DNA from: Cryptomeria japonica
Lineage: Eukaryota; Streptophyta; Pinopsida; Cupressales; Cupressaceae
Direction: 5' to 3'
Length of the DNA stretch: 64,000 nt
Assembly: GCF_030272615.1 (NCBI RefSeq)
Contig: NC_081412.1
Coordinates: 25,698,501-25,762,500 of the forward strand
Every line of letters begins with the position of its first letter. Positions within the stretch are counted from its first letter, which is position 1. Below, piece by piece: positions 40,701-52,700 of this stretch. The position numbers were made by a program, and so were the translations under genes. The notes below the pieces were generated by a model. That model was not told the origin of the DNA and did not search any database. It worked only from the letters and a program-made list of their open reading frames with translations.

Positions 40701-43700
40701 CATGTTGATGGCACAGCAAGTCACCGTGGGTGCACAACCTTTTGTACTCGACTTCGTGGTCATTCCATTGAAACAGAAAGGGTATGACGCCATACTTGGA
40801 AGAGGATGGTTGGTGGCAGCGAAAGCAAACCACAACTGGAAACGAAATACACTCTCGATGGAGAGCGGAGGCAAGAAATTCACTATTGATCTCCGGACGC
40901 AGTTGGTGAGCGAGGAACTTGCCTCTTCCTCGGGATCTGAATTCGAGAGGGAAAATGACCCACGAGACGAAGGGAGAGAGGGGATGGACCCAGATGCCGA
41001 AGGCATATTAAAAATCGGAGGTTGCTGTTCGGAGGATGACACAGATTCACTAAATGGATTGTTCCATTGGCAGCAGGAGGACTATGAGATGTTCTCATCC
41101 TCCTGTAACGTATTAAGCGTCGAAGGAGAGGAGCCAGATCAATATCCTCCAGAATACAGAGAATATTGGAAGGGAGACGCCCCAAACCTTGGCGACGTAA
41201 ATAATCCGAAGCGTGTCGGCAACGATTGGAACCCTGTGTGGAAGGCCGCAGCCTTCAAAATCTTTATTATCCTTCTTCTTATGTACGGGAAGGAGGTCGT
41301 GGTCCCTATAGAATTTGTGGTTCCAGGTTTTCGAATGGCCATGGAAAATAAACTTGCCACCAATAGGTTTAAATTGAAACCCTATCACGCGAAGCGCGCA
41401 GGGGACCCGAGAGGCCGGACGGACACCTGAGAGCCCGAAGGGGGACCCAAGAGGATGGAAGGGGACCTAAGAGGCCGGGCAAGCGACTTGAGAGGCACAG
41501 GACAAAAGCAGGAGACTTTTGGGCGAGGAAAATCGAGAAGGATGAAGGGCAATCCCAGAGACAGGGGACCCGAGCCGAAGACTCTTTAGACAACTTACCA
41601 AAAAAAAAAAAAAAGAGAAAAAAAATCGCACGGTCGTACGACAGCGATCGTAAGGGACACAAAAAAAAATTGTGAAAAAAACGCCACCGTACAGGGCCGT
41701 ACGACAGATGACCGTACGGTTGGAAGAGAAAAAAATATATATAAAAAAAAAAAACGTAAAAGTACCAAAAAAAAAAAAGAGAGAGAAAAAGGCCACCGTA
41801 CGGTGGGCCCACCGAAGGTGGCATCACCGTACGATGGAACCACCGACGGTGGAGCCACCGTGCGGTGGAACCATCGTGCGGTGGGACCACCGACGGTGGA
41901 GCCACCGTGTGGTGGAACCACCGACGGTGGACCCATCGTGCGGTGGAACCACTGACGGTGGCACCACCGTGCGGTGGGAGCCATCGAAGGCCGCGAAAAA
42001 TATAAAGCGCCGCATGAAGACACCGCCGCGCAAGGTTAAAACACCGAACACCGCCGCACAGCAAGGGATAGAGGAGGAGGAAGACGCACCGCACGACCCG
42101 ATCAACACGCACAGCAAGGGTTACGCGCAACAACCGCAAAAGGGAAAAGAAAAAAAAAAGAGACCAAGCCCGCACAATCCACACAGCCACGTAAGGGCAA
42201 AACGACCGCCACAGGTAGACCAAGCAGCCGCACGATTGGAGGTGCCAGTGTTGTTGTTGACTGTACAGGGAGGTTGTATGGCCGGGGTGCCATCGGGGAC
42301 ATTACAGTGCCTTATTAAAAAAAAAAAAAAAAGACGACGACGGATTGAAAAATGATTCGATGACATCTGGAGCCTGGACACTGAAAATATTGGAGTGTAG
42401 AAGAAGGGTTTTGACATCATAAAATATCACAGAAATGATGCGTGCCATGAACTTTCGTGGGGTTCTAAAGGTTGTAAATTGGTGTTGGCGACGGGGGCAT
42501 TGGCTTAGGACCCCGCCAGGGGCGCTGCCCCTCGACCCCGCGGGGGGCTGCCCCAGACCCCGCGGGGGCGCTGCCCCTCGACCCCGCTGGGGGCGTTGCC
42601 CCCAGACCCCCAGTTTATTTTGAGCTACAAAAGACCACGGGAAGTGTTGTGGTTGTCCGTATTGTGCGAAAGAAGCCCACAGCTAAGCATTGGCAAGGAA
42701 GCCATAAGCCGTAGAGGGAGACGGATTTGGAGGTTGCGAACAAACAGAGTTTGAGGGAAGGCATTGCAAGTCCGCGCAGTTGTATGACACCAGGGAGTTA
42801 TTCAGTTCAGTTTTTAGCCTTTGGGGAGTGTGATGGAGGATTTGAGGTGTCTCCTAGCATTTGTGCCAACGGATTATGGCCACCTCCAGGCATGACTGGT
42901 ACGCTTTGAGGAACTCGGAGTATGTCTCGGCTGGACGTGAGGTTGCCTTGGTGGATGCACAGAGGGCTCGGGAGGAACTAACCACCAGGTTGGAGGCAAT
43001 AGTCGCGTGAGACTTAGTTCAGCGTACCCAGGAGTTGGATGCCGAGAGAGCAGCACGGGTGGCTATCGAGGACAAATTGGCTAGGGAGACAGAATCATTT
43101 GAGTAGCAGTTGGTGGAAGCTGAGACTGAAAAACGTGTTTTGCAGACAAGTTTGGGTTAGGCCCAGGAGAACTGTGATGGCAAAGGAAGCAATATTGGTG
43201 AAATCCGCACTTGAGCATCAGATGGTAGCAGAAAAGGGTTTTCAGGCGAGGACGCAGCAAGTGTATAAGATCCGGGCCCGACTAGCGTCAGTAGTTCCTG
43301 CCGTTCATCTCTATTTTGTATTAAGTCGTCGGAGTCGACTTCTTTTCTTGGGGGGGATGATGTTGACGGGAATAATCATTATGTTATGTTGGTATATTAT
43401 GTTTATGTTGTCGTCGGTAATAATGAGTTACGGCGGTCAGTTAGTTAGCCGACGGGTAGGTAGTTGGAGTTGCGACGGTTGTGTCGCACCCCTTCGGCTG
43501 TCATATATTGTACCACCTCCGGGTGTTGGAGGACATGTAATGTTGGCGACACATTATAATATGAACATCTTTTGACATTAATGGCAAGCTTATTCTGGTA
43601 CTTCTTTTGTATTTGCATTGTGCATTGCTGTTCAATTTCTGTATTCTTCCTGTATACCCAGTGAGGTAAACACCTTTTTCTCTCCAAAACAAAAAGTGTG

Positions 43701-46700
43701 CATTCACCCTACTAATGCTATTGAACCATTCAGTGTCACAAATGTTGTACTTAGGATCAAAATGACCCCTAGCATATGGTGCAAACAACTCTGAAGGGCA
43801 ACCTATACTAGCTGATGCACTCGCCATAGAACTAGATTGGGCTCCAGGATCAGCCCCATGGTCACCCCCCTCATTTTCAGGTTCATATTCTGAATCATTC
43901 TCACCATGAGAATGGATTTCCATGTCATCTTCACTCATGCCTTGGGCGCTCATTGTGAAATTGACACTTCATTTCACAAAATAAAAATAAAAATAAAATA
44001 ATTCATCATTTTGCCCTCAAGATTCAACATCAAATCTCATTTTGAGATGAATAGGGAAAAAAAATCCAAAAATGACATAGAACAATGAAAATCAGAAAAT
44101 AAAACCAAAAATAAAAACAAGAAAAAGTTGAAAAACCCTACCTTGTGCTTGAAAAATCACTCCAAAATGTAGAAGGATCTTCTTCTTCCTCTTCTTCTTG
44201 CTTCTTCTAGCTCCTATCACGCTTGCAATCACTTTTCTCACCCTTCAATCAGTCTTCTTCAAGTTTTTCCTCCTCTTCAGCTTACTAGAAAAAAAATCGG
44301 TTTTCCAAAGTGAGTGAAATCTGAAAAAAAAATGCTTTTGTGTTGTTTTGGGGGAAAGGGTGGGGCCCACGTCCAATTAGGGTTACCCCTTAACCCCCCC
44401 AAAAGTCACATGTTTATACAAAAATGCTTTTTTTGTTTGCTTTTGACGTGGCGTGACGGGAGACGTCTCCATGTCTCCCTGGGAGACGCAGAGGCGTCTC
44501 GCCGGCGCTTGGGTTGCGGTGGCGGGATGGCGGGGGATGTCATGTCCCCGTCCCCTCGTCCCCGAGACGTTTCTTACGGGGAGATGTGGCCAAAAAGGGG
44601 GGGGGACGCGTCTCTGTGGAACACTGATATTTTGTTTGACTATTTTGAGAAAAATACTAGAACAGATCAGCATTTGTTTTTTCGGATACATTTTCTAAAA
44701 TGTTTATCATGGTTGCATGCAAAAGAAGTATCAGCAATGCACTTGTTCTTCAATCACATTTAGGCTTATTTTAATGTTCTTTCATGCATTAGGTTTGACA
44801 ATGACCATAGTTTTGTTATTCAGTTCGTCACATCTCATGGGAGATGCTAGATATCCATTTAGACTGATCTAATGTGCTCTTCCATCTCATGGGAGATGCT
44901 AGATATCCATTTAGACTGATCTAATGTGCTCTGCCCTCTTAACAGATGATGAACCAAAGTGGTCAATGAACTCTTGTACGTGTCGGGCACATACAACATT
45001 GTGCATCGATGCATATGGATTGAAAATTTTCCTTGCATTCAGCATACCTGCAACAAATGTTTGTATGATTCTACAAGTTATAGTCTCTTTCGAACATGTC
45101 TTGGGATTTAACTGGGCACACGTCTTGACATTACCTATTGTGTGCCCGTGGGTTCTCAGATATGCACACTGGAAAAGAAATGAACATAGTAGAAAAATTT
45201 CTGCATCATATCCAATAAGTGCATTGGCAAGTACAACAGATCCTAAATTGTTGGTAGAAGTATGAAGAGTGACCTGATGCATATTATGTACTGCATACAT
45301 TCAAAGTTTGAGAAGATATTGCTGCATTTCTAGAAAGATAATTTCAAAGGTCCCTCACTGGAAGATTGAGTCACTATGCTATGGTTTTGTTGACGTGTAT
45401 TTTGTACACGACCAAACACAGAATAAAATACCTAAAGGTACCTTATCCTCTCTTGAATAAAGTCTCCGAATGCTGAAGATATCGCGAAAAGGATCAATCG
45501 GGATGAGTTCAAGGTTCTTTGTTGTAGGATCTCTACATGTGGATAAGCTCTCTGTGGTATGATGTGATTTGTTGGAATCACAAGGGGACTTACACTTGAT
45601 GATTGAACGTCTAATTTGCTTTGAATATTGCTGGAACATAGGATTTTACTAACTTTGATTTGAAAAAAGGAAAAAAGATGAGGGCGAGGAAAGGATCTAA
45701 TCCTAACACTAAGAATGTAAGAGCAATGAATGATCTTTGATGAAATTCTAACTAAGTCTTGTTTTGACATCACAGGACCATCTCCACAAGGTTAGTGCGA
45801 TCTTCGAAGGAAAACTTTATGATGTTCAAATCATCACTACAGGCATAGACACCATCAGGCTGATGCATATCAATGATGAAGCGACAATTGAAGTTAAGCT
45901 TAAGCTGACTGATTCCAGTTGACTACACAAGGCAAGTCTGCAATCAACAAACTGCTAGTAGTATGGATATATGAATTTCACCATCAATCAAGCACATTTC
46001 TTCCACTCATCTAATAACATTAAATCAAACATGAGAAGTATAGAGACCATGCAAATTGTTGAATCGACCCATAAATTTCACCATTTCTTCAATGAAGTTT
46101 TACAAGTCTTTTACAACAACACCTTGGCAACAATCTTTGCCTTCTCTCTCTACTCTACTCTAATTGCTATTCCATCAACTAACTACTCACTCTCTAACTA
46201 CTCTCTATTCACTAACTCCTTTCTAATTCTATTAGCCTTTACAAATGAAGAGTCGGGGCTTATATAGTGCCCATAATACAATTCGATGGCTAAGATCAAT
46301 TTGAGATCAATGGCCAAGATTCAATAATGAAAACCCTAATTAGGGTTTGTTAGAACCATTACATAACATTTAATGCTTGACCAATGATAAAATTGCATTT
46401 TTAGGACACATGTCTTCTCCGGAAAATTCGACCAATAGATAGCTGGGGTAGGTACATCGAAGTTTGTGCCACCTCCCATGAGTTAGGTACATTGAATCTG
46501 GACACGCTGAGATGGACCACATCGTCTGGAGAAGTGATGACTGGGATGCCACCTCGTCCGACACTTCGTTGATGCCAATTTGATGTTGCTGAGAAGCTAG
46601 CTTTAACTAACTCTTCTGAAACTATCTACTTCTTCAAAGAACCCTTGCTCCGACTTCTCTTGTCTTTGATGTGCAGGATGATGATGTACCTCGGCTTGGA

Positions 46701-49700
46701 ATGCTGGATTGGAAGAAGTCATTCCTGATGATACTTGACTGAAGAAGGCCGTCCTTGTCGATGCTAGACTGGAGGAGGTCGCTCTTATCCTTTCTTGATC
46801 GTCTTTGATGAGAACCTGCCGACTTGTAGATCCTCCAGCCTTAAGAGTCGGCAGCTTGATACCTACACAACATTTCAAAATTAGTAATATATCTTGAAGT
46901 GTAGAAATTAGGATTCAAAAGGAAGATTTAAGATTTTAATTAGGAAACCTCATGATAAATCTTGAGTTATCATTTCCTAATTAACCATGCAATACTTAGA
47001 TTTTTCCAAAACAAATGTCCAAAAACCAAACCTTAAACAAGGGTGTCAAGATGATTTTGCCATACCTCCTCTTGAGTATTAAACTCTAAGAAATGATGTA
47101 AAAATAGATTTTGCTAGGCAAAATTTAAATCAAAATTCTCCCTTGGATGAATTGCGCCTCCTCTAGCTTCAAAAAGAATAGACTCCACCCTCTTTAATCT
47201 TCAACACTTAGTAGAAATTCGCTCCACTCTAGCTAGATTTCGCACCTCCAATTCGCACTTCAACCTCTGGATTTTGCTTCTCAAATAGCTCTCCAATTTC
47301 ACACTTAGGAAAGGATGAATGAATGATTAAACTTGAACAAAGCATCCCCCATATATAGAGCGCTCACCTTGATTCCCTCCAAGGCCGACTTGCCAAAAGG
47401 GAAATGGAAATGAAATAAAATCCCCCTCAAAAGAAGGCCGACTTGCTTGTAAAAGCAAATAAATGTATTTGAGTGCTCACCTTCATTTAAAATTTGAAAA
47501 TTAATTTTAATGCCTCCAAAGTGGATTTTTGATTATTTCAAGGCCTAAAAATTAATTTATTAAATTAAAATGCCTTTAATTTAATGCGAATTTGATTTAG
47601 CCCTTCCAAAGGCCTCAAAGTTAGCAACTTGGTCAATTTTAAGGAATATCAACGCTCAAAAATGTAAAAATGAAGGATATCACCAATTTCGCCCTGGACC
47701 TTCAGTGAAGGTCAGGAGCGATTTTTCATTTTTTGCTCAAATTTAGCACTTTTCCACCTCCAAAATTTCTTCAAGACATTTCAACTAGGTCCTTTCACTG
47801 AATTGCAAACTTAGCTCAATCCAATTTTGGAGAAAAGGCGTGATTTTGAAGTTTCTCACTGTGGGCCCTCTCTGAGGGTCCGTAGCAATTTTTACAATTT
47901 AGGCTTGATTCTTCATCATTTTTCATTAAAATTTCATTCATCATTTGGCAATGCCTTCCCTTAATCCACTCCAACCAAATTTGCTTTGTTGTTGCAAGGT
48001 AAAATGAGGATTTTTAACAATATCGCTATGGGCCCTCTTTGAGGGTCCGGAGCAATTTTTCGTTGTGGGCCTTCACTGAGGGTCAGGAGCGATTTTTCAT
48101 TTTTTGACCAAAATCATCAAGTTTTAAAGGCAAAATAATATTCATCCTGCTCTTGGAGGTCTTTTCTCCTTGTCCAAACCTTGCCTTACCATCATTTTGA
48201 AGAAAACATGCATTTTTTGAAAATCTCGTTGTGGGCCTTAAGTGAGGGTCCGGAGCGATTTTTTGGTTCTAGGCAAATTCCTTTATCTTTTAATCTTCAA
48301 ATCACCTCCAAGGCATAACACATCACGTTCTCCTCCTGTCCAAGCAAGGTTTTGTCTCAATTCTTCAAACAAAGGAGAGAAAACTGGAAAATCGCTATGG
48401 GCCCTCTCTGAGGGTCCGGAGCGATTTTTGTAATTGCCTTCAAAATATTGATTCTCAACGATTTCTTTTCACTTCAAGGCTTTTCAAACATCGTTTCAAA
48501 CCCATGCCTAACCTTAGCATTCCTCAAACTTGGGTGAAAAATTCCCATTTTAGGTTTCTCGCTGTGGGCCCTCTCTGAGGGTCTGGAGCAATTTTTGCTA
48601 CCTGGACCAAAATGTTTCACTTTTCGCCTAAAAATCACTTTGCCAAGGGAGATATCATCTTGTTCTTTGCTATGAATAAAAATTCATGTCCAAGAAAGGT
48701 CAAAAAATGTGCACACAAAGAAAATCGCTGTGGGCCCTCTCTGAGGGTCAGGAGCGATTTTACCCTTCCTAGGCAAAACTCCTTCAATTTATCATCTTTG
48801 ATCAAGTCTGGATACTTCATTGTGCTCATTTCATCCATCCCCATGCCTTTGACATCTTAAGTCGACCAAATAAGGCTAGCAATGACCCTTATAAGATTTC
48901 TCGCTGTGGGCCCTCTCTGAGGGTCAGGAGCGATTTTTCTGTTTTCAACAAGGTCCTTCATTATTTCAAGTCAAAACTTCTTCAGGTGGGTGGAGAAAGT
49001 TATTCATTTCCCCTTAATGATCAAAACTTGGTCTCTTTTCATTGCAAAACGAAGGAAATCAAAATCTCGCTGTGGACCCTCTCTGAGGGTTAGGAGCGAT
49101 TTTTCGCTGTGGGCCCTCTCTGAGGGTCAGGAGCGATTTTTCATGTTTTTGAACTCTCCGTCAGGATAATTTTATGGAATATAACATTTAAGTATATGTC
49201 ACTTATACTTTAAGTTATATTCCATATATACTTTCAAGATGTTTGAGAGTGGTTTTAGACCTCCAGGAGTTATATTGCAAAATCTAGTTTTTGGAGGTTT
49301 TTCAGTTTCCAGACTTAGTCAAATTTCAGGATCAGGACATTCCAGACTAAGCCAAATTTCAGGATCAGGACTTTCAGACTTAGCCAAATTTCAAGATCAG
49401 GACATCACTCAAGCAGGACCTGCTATCCTATTGATCTCCCCGACAGCACTCATCTTGCAAAGGCTAACAGACAAAATTCTAAAAGACCTAGAAAACAAAC
49501 CCTAAAAAGCAAAAAGCAGGGGTCCCCATTTGCAATGGGGCGATGTGTGAAAACGTCACAACAGGTTCCTACACCATCATTGTGTGGTTGTAGAAAATGC
49601 TTTATAACTTTATTTTTGCAATACTCAAGCCACACAGCAGTGTTCATTTTTTAAATCCTTTAGTCAAACTTTCTATCTTTGTTTGAGCCTGAACCCTTGT

Positions 49701-52700
49701 TCAACTTTCTTCAGACTTGAATCTTGATTATCTAGATCATAGGAGTGAATAATAAGCGTACCTATCATCACACATCAATTGACAAAGTTAAGATTGGGCA
49801 GTGTGCAGTTGAAGCCAAGTGGTTCTAAAGTAGTTTCAAAATGTGATGGTGGATTTTGCTTTGCAAGAAGGGGAGAGTGATCTGGTTGCAACTGGGCTCT
49901 GTCCCCATGCTACCTCTGCTAGTGACATAGTCTAGCGATAGTCATGCATAAGCCAGCACCAACGTGCTACAGATTGTCTTTATGCCACCATGTGCCAACA
50001 TAAGTCACTCCATGCCTTACTGATGAGTCCAATATATGCAAGTAACACCTGCAAGGATACTAAACTTACATTAATGTGTGCCACAGAACATGAACAGTGT
50101 AAGTACTAAAGCAGAACCATTCTTTAACTGATCTTAGACCTTTCTTGTGACTGTATATATAATTACATTTAACATTGAGAAGAGGGTTCTTCTGTTTTCT
50201 CATTGCTTTGCCATATTTTTCAACTCTAGTGAGAATAATCAGCTAGGATCCTTATCCTTAGTCTGTAATCAAGGAATTGCAGATCCTAGTTTTCTGATCC
50301 ATTGTTTACTTATTTCTATGTTTGTTCATTGTGAATAGAAAAGCATTATTCTGCTCTCTTTGTTTTCATGAATATGTACTGTATTCTGTTGCATGTTTAT
50401 TATAACACAAGAATACTAACTAGTTCCTTGTGTTGTCTGTTGTGTCACCATCCTAAACCACTTGGTGGAAATCACATCCACATGCCAAGTTTCTGATAAA
50501 TTTCTAGGTGCCATTGTATCCCATATTAGCACTGCTTTCGTTTTTACTTATAAAGATTCTAATTGCTACTTACCATTGAGTGAGCATTACTTATTTAGGT
50601 GCGTGCTGGTCTTTGTAAAGGCTTCCTCTAATCATCTGTTGAACAATACAGGATATTTTTCTCTCATAATGAATTATCAGGTTTATGGTAATCCTATTTC
50701 CAGTCTTCAAACTCCTTTAGTAGCTTCTATGAGGATTTTACAGAATTTGTTTGTTTGTAATGGACATCCTTTAAACTCTTGCTTAAGTAGCTTTTATGAG
50801 GAGTTTACAGAATTAGTTAGTTTGCAATGGACTTCCTTGAAAGCCTCAATCTGATTCTCTAAGCTGACCACTTCCTATAACAAAAATAAGTCTCATCCTC
50901 TGCTTTTGTTTGTACTTATAAAGATTCCAAATGCTACACACCATTGATTGAGCGTTACTTACTTAGGTGTGCTTTCTGCTGGTCTTTGTAAAGGCTTCCT
51001 CTAGTCCTTATCTGGTGAACAACACAGGATATTTTTCTCTCATACTGAATTATCAGATTTACGGTAATCCTATATCCAGTCTTCAAACTCCAATAGTAGC
51101 TTCTATGAGGATTTTACAGAATTTGTTAGTTTGTAATGGACATCCTTTAAACTCTTTCTTAAGTAGCTTTTATGAGAAGTTTACTGAATTAGTTAGTTTG
51201 TAGTGGACTTCCTTGAAAGCCTCAATCTGATTTTCTAAGCTGACTGCTTCCTATGACAAAAATAAGTCTCATCCTCTGCTTTCTCCTAAATATGTTAAGA
51301 ATTAAGGAGATCCTAAGAGATTGTTGCTGAGAAAACATTTAAGTCTGTCAGGACAGGCCATAGCCACAACTCTCTTTTAGAAGGTTAGACTGGTACACAT
51401 CCACTCAGAGGCATTCTCTAGAGCAGTGCAAAGGCTGATTTACAAGTCATAAAACTTTTACACCAGTATTTTTTTGGCAGAGTCGATTCTGATGAAAGGA
51501 AGTTTCAGCAGCTGTTGAGCATATTCAGGATTTAGGACAAATGACAAGTGAAGTTGATAATATTTTGCCAACCAACCATCTGATCATCAAGTTTGAAATC
51601 CAAATCTAGTTGCAAAATGCATATCCAAAGAACTTACACAATTGACAAAAGTACACTACTTCCATTGATGTCACAGAGCCTCTTGGTGTCTGAAGAACAA
51701 ATTGGTAATTATAGGGAATCCTTCATATTGATATTGAACTCTTTTTTGTTGCCTGAGCATTTTAAGCCTATAGATCTCAAAGCTCTTTATGTCCATGACC
51801 AAAATATTTACAGCATTCACACCCAAGTACTAGAGGAACAAGATTACTGAAATAATTACCCTCAAAAATATTAACTTTACTCCATTTATGTACCTCAATA
51901 TCCTTACATAGAAGAACTCATATGTGAAGTTCTTGGTTTGAGATAGACCAATCATGAGTGCACAACCATTTATTGATTTGCATAAGCACTTCCATCAGCC
52001 CAAATTAGCTAGTCATGTGCACAAGTTGATTCCAAAAGTTATACATTGCAACATTTCCTTGTCTTTGGACGGTAAAATGGATTGTCTAGTAATTTTTTGT
52101 TATGAATTGGATTGTAGTCTTTGCTTAAGTAAGGGTATGCTTATTTTTTCTAATCAAATTGTGCCCAGAGATAATTGAAGTCTCTAGTTTCTTTGTAATA
52201 TTATGACTGGGCATGGCATAGTAATTTTCATGGATATTCCATGAGAACCCTTTTTTCTCAAAGTTTGATTGTTAGGATTTTGCTCAGTATTGCTCCACAA
52301 TCTTTTGGATTCTGATAAATTCAGCATGTTGTAACTTAAGAAGCTCAAAAATGTTGAATATTGTTCCACATTCCTTTCAAAGATTGAATTCTATTTGGCG
52401 CATTGTTGTTATAAGCTTCGTATATATTTTAAAATGCAAAAGGTTAACAATCTGAAATAAAAGTGCATTGTTTGGAATAAATAATTAAAATTCAAGAGAG
52501 GGCACATGCACACCTACACAAGTGTGCACCCATGCACACATATTACTCATAATTTTCATAACCTTAGTCACTGCCTTCATATTGAATTACTGGATTGACA
52601 CGCATGTATATTCATGCATCTATACATGCATAGATATAACTTTCTTAAGCCTAGTTGGTGCTTTCACATTTGAACCATCGTCTTGCACTAAATCTTATTG

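Larger units (their letters stand above)
37495..43672 (+). mobile_element. Ty3/gypsy (Tat-like) element lacking pol core
   Basis: 6,178 bp with two 312-bp LTRs (TGTTGACGGG to GGTAAACA), perfect 5-bp target duplications, a TGGCGC-type primer site and a G-rich polypurine tract. It encodes a gag N-terminal frame, gag with four zinc knuckles, and a protease. Reverse transcriptase and RNase H are absent, and only a short integrase-like tail (GKEVVVPIEFV) remains, joined in frame. A coiled-coil frame lies before the 3' LTR, a feature of Tat-clade elements. It needs enzymes from a relative to move. LTR similarity is very high, so insertion is recent. Confidence 0.9.
37490..43677. repeat. 5-bp target duplications of gypsy element
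   Basis: CCTTT at 37490-37494 and 43673-43677. Confidence 0.9.
35069..44626 (-). mobile_element. hAT element (about 3.4 kb) with nested gypsy element
   Basis: Perfect 11-bp terminal inverted repeats, CAGTGTTCCAC at 35069-35079 and its complement at 44616-44626, with perfect 8-bp target duplications. Subterminal regions are rich in GGGGACG/CGTCCCC and GAGAC words on both sides. The transposase is on the minus strand. A gypsy element (37495-43672) plus a 5-bp duplication interrupts it; without them the hAT is 3,375 bp, close to a normal autonomous length. The ends are intact but the transposase is broken. Confidence 0.9.
35061..44634. repeat. 8-bp target duplications of large hAT
   Basis: ATATTTTG at 35061-35068 and 44627-44634, identical, directly outside the CAGTG/CACTG ends. 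Confidence 0.9.
45388..49563 (-). mobile_element. E-family element E3, complete (4,176 bp)
   Basis: The minus strand begins TGTTGTGACGTTTTC at 49563 and ends ACACGTCAACA at 45388. Flanks GGTTT (45383-45387) and GGTTC (49564-49568) are a target duplication with one change. It contains eleven hairpin units, two GGCCGAC boxes 53 bp apart, TATA box 1, a short residual frame in place of the E1 gene, the palindrome and TATA box 2. No internal LTR duplication. Confidence 0.85.

Noticed and set aside
41672-42355. 227-codon frame through the CCACCG repeats as a gene
   Set aside because: Composition is set by the repeat and A-runs (Lys and Pro/Thr-rich); no domain; the opposite strand is equally open.
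37495-43672. Autonomous retrotransposon
   Set aside because: No reverse transcriptase, RNase H or integrase core could be found in any frame, and gag carries stops.
50462-50854. 130-codon frame as a gene
   Set aside because: Runs across the tandem duplication inside an intron; composition is non-coding-like and no domain was recognised.
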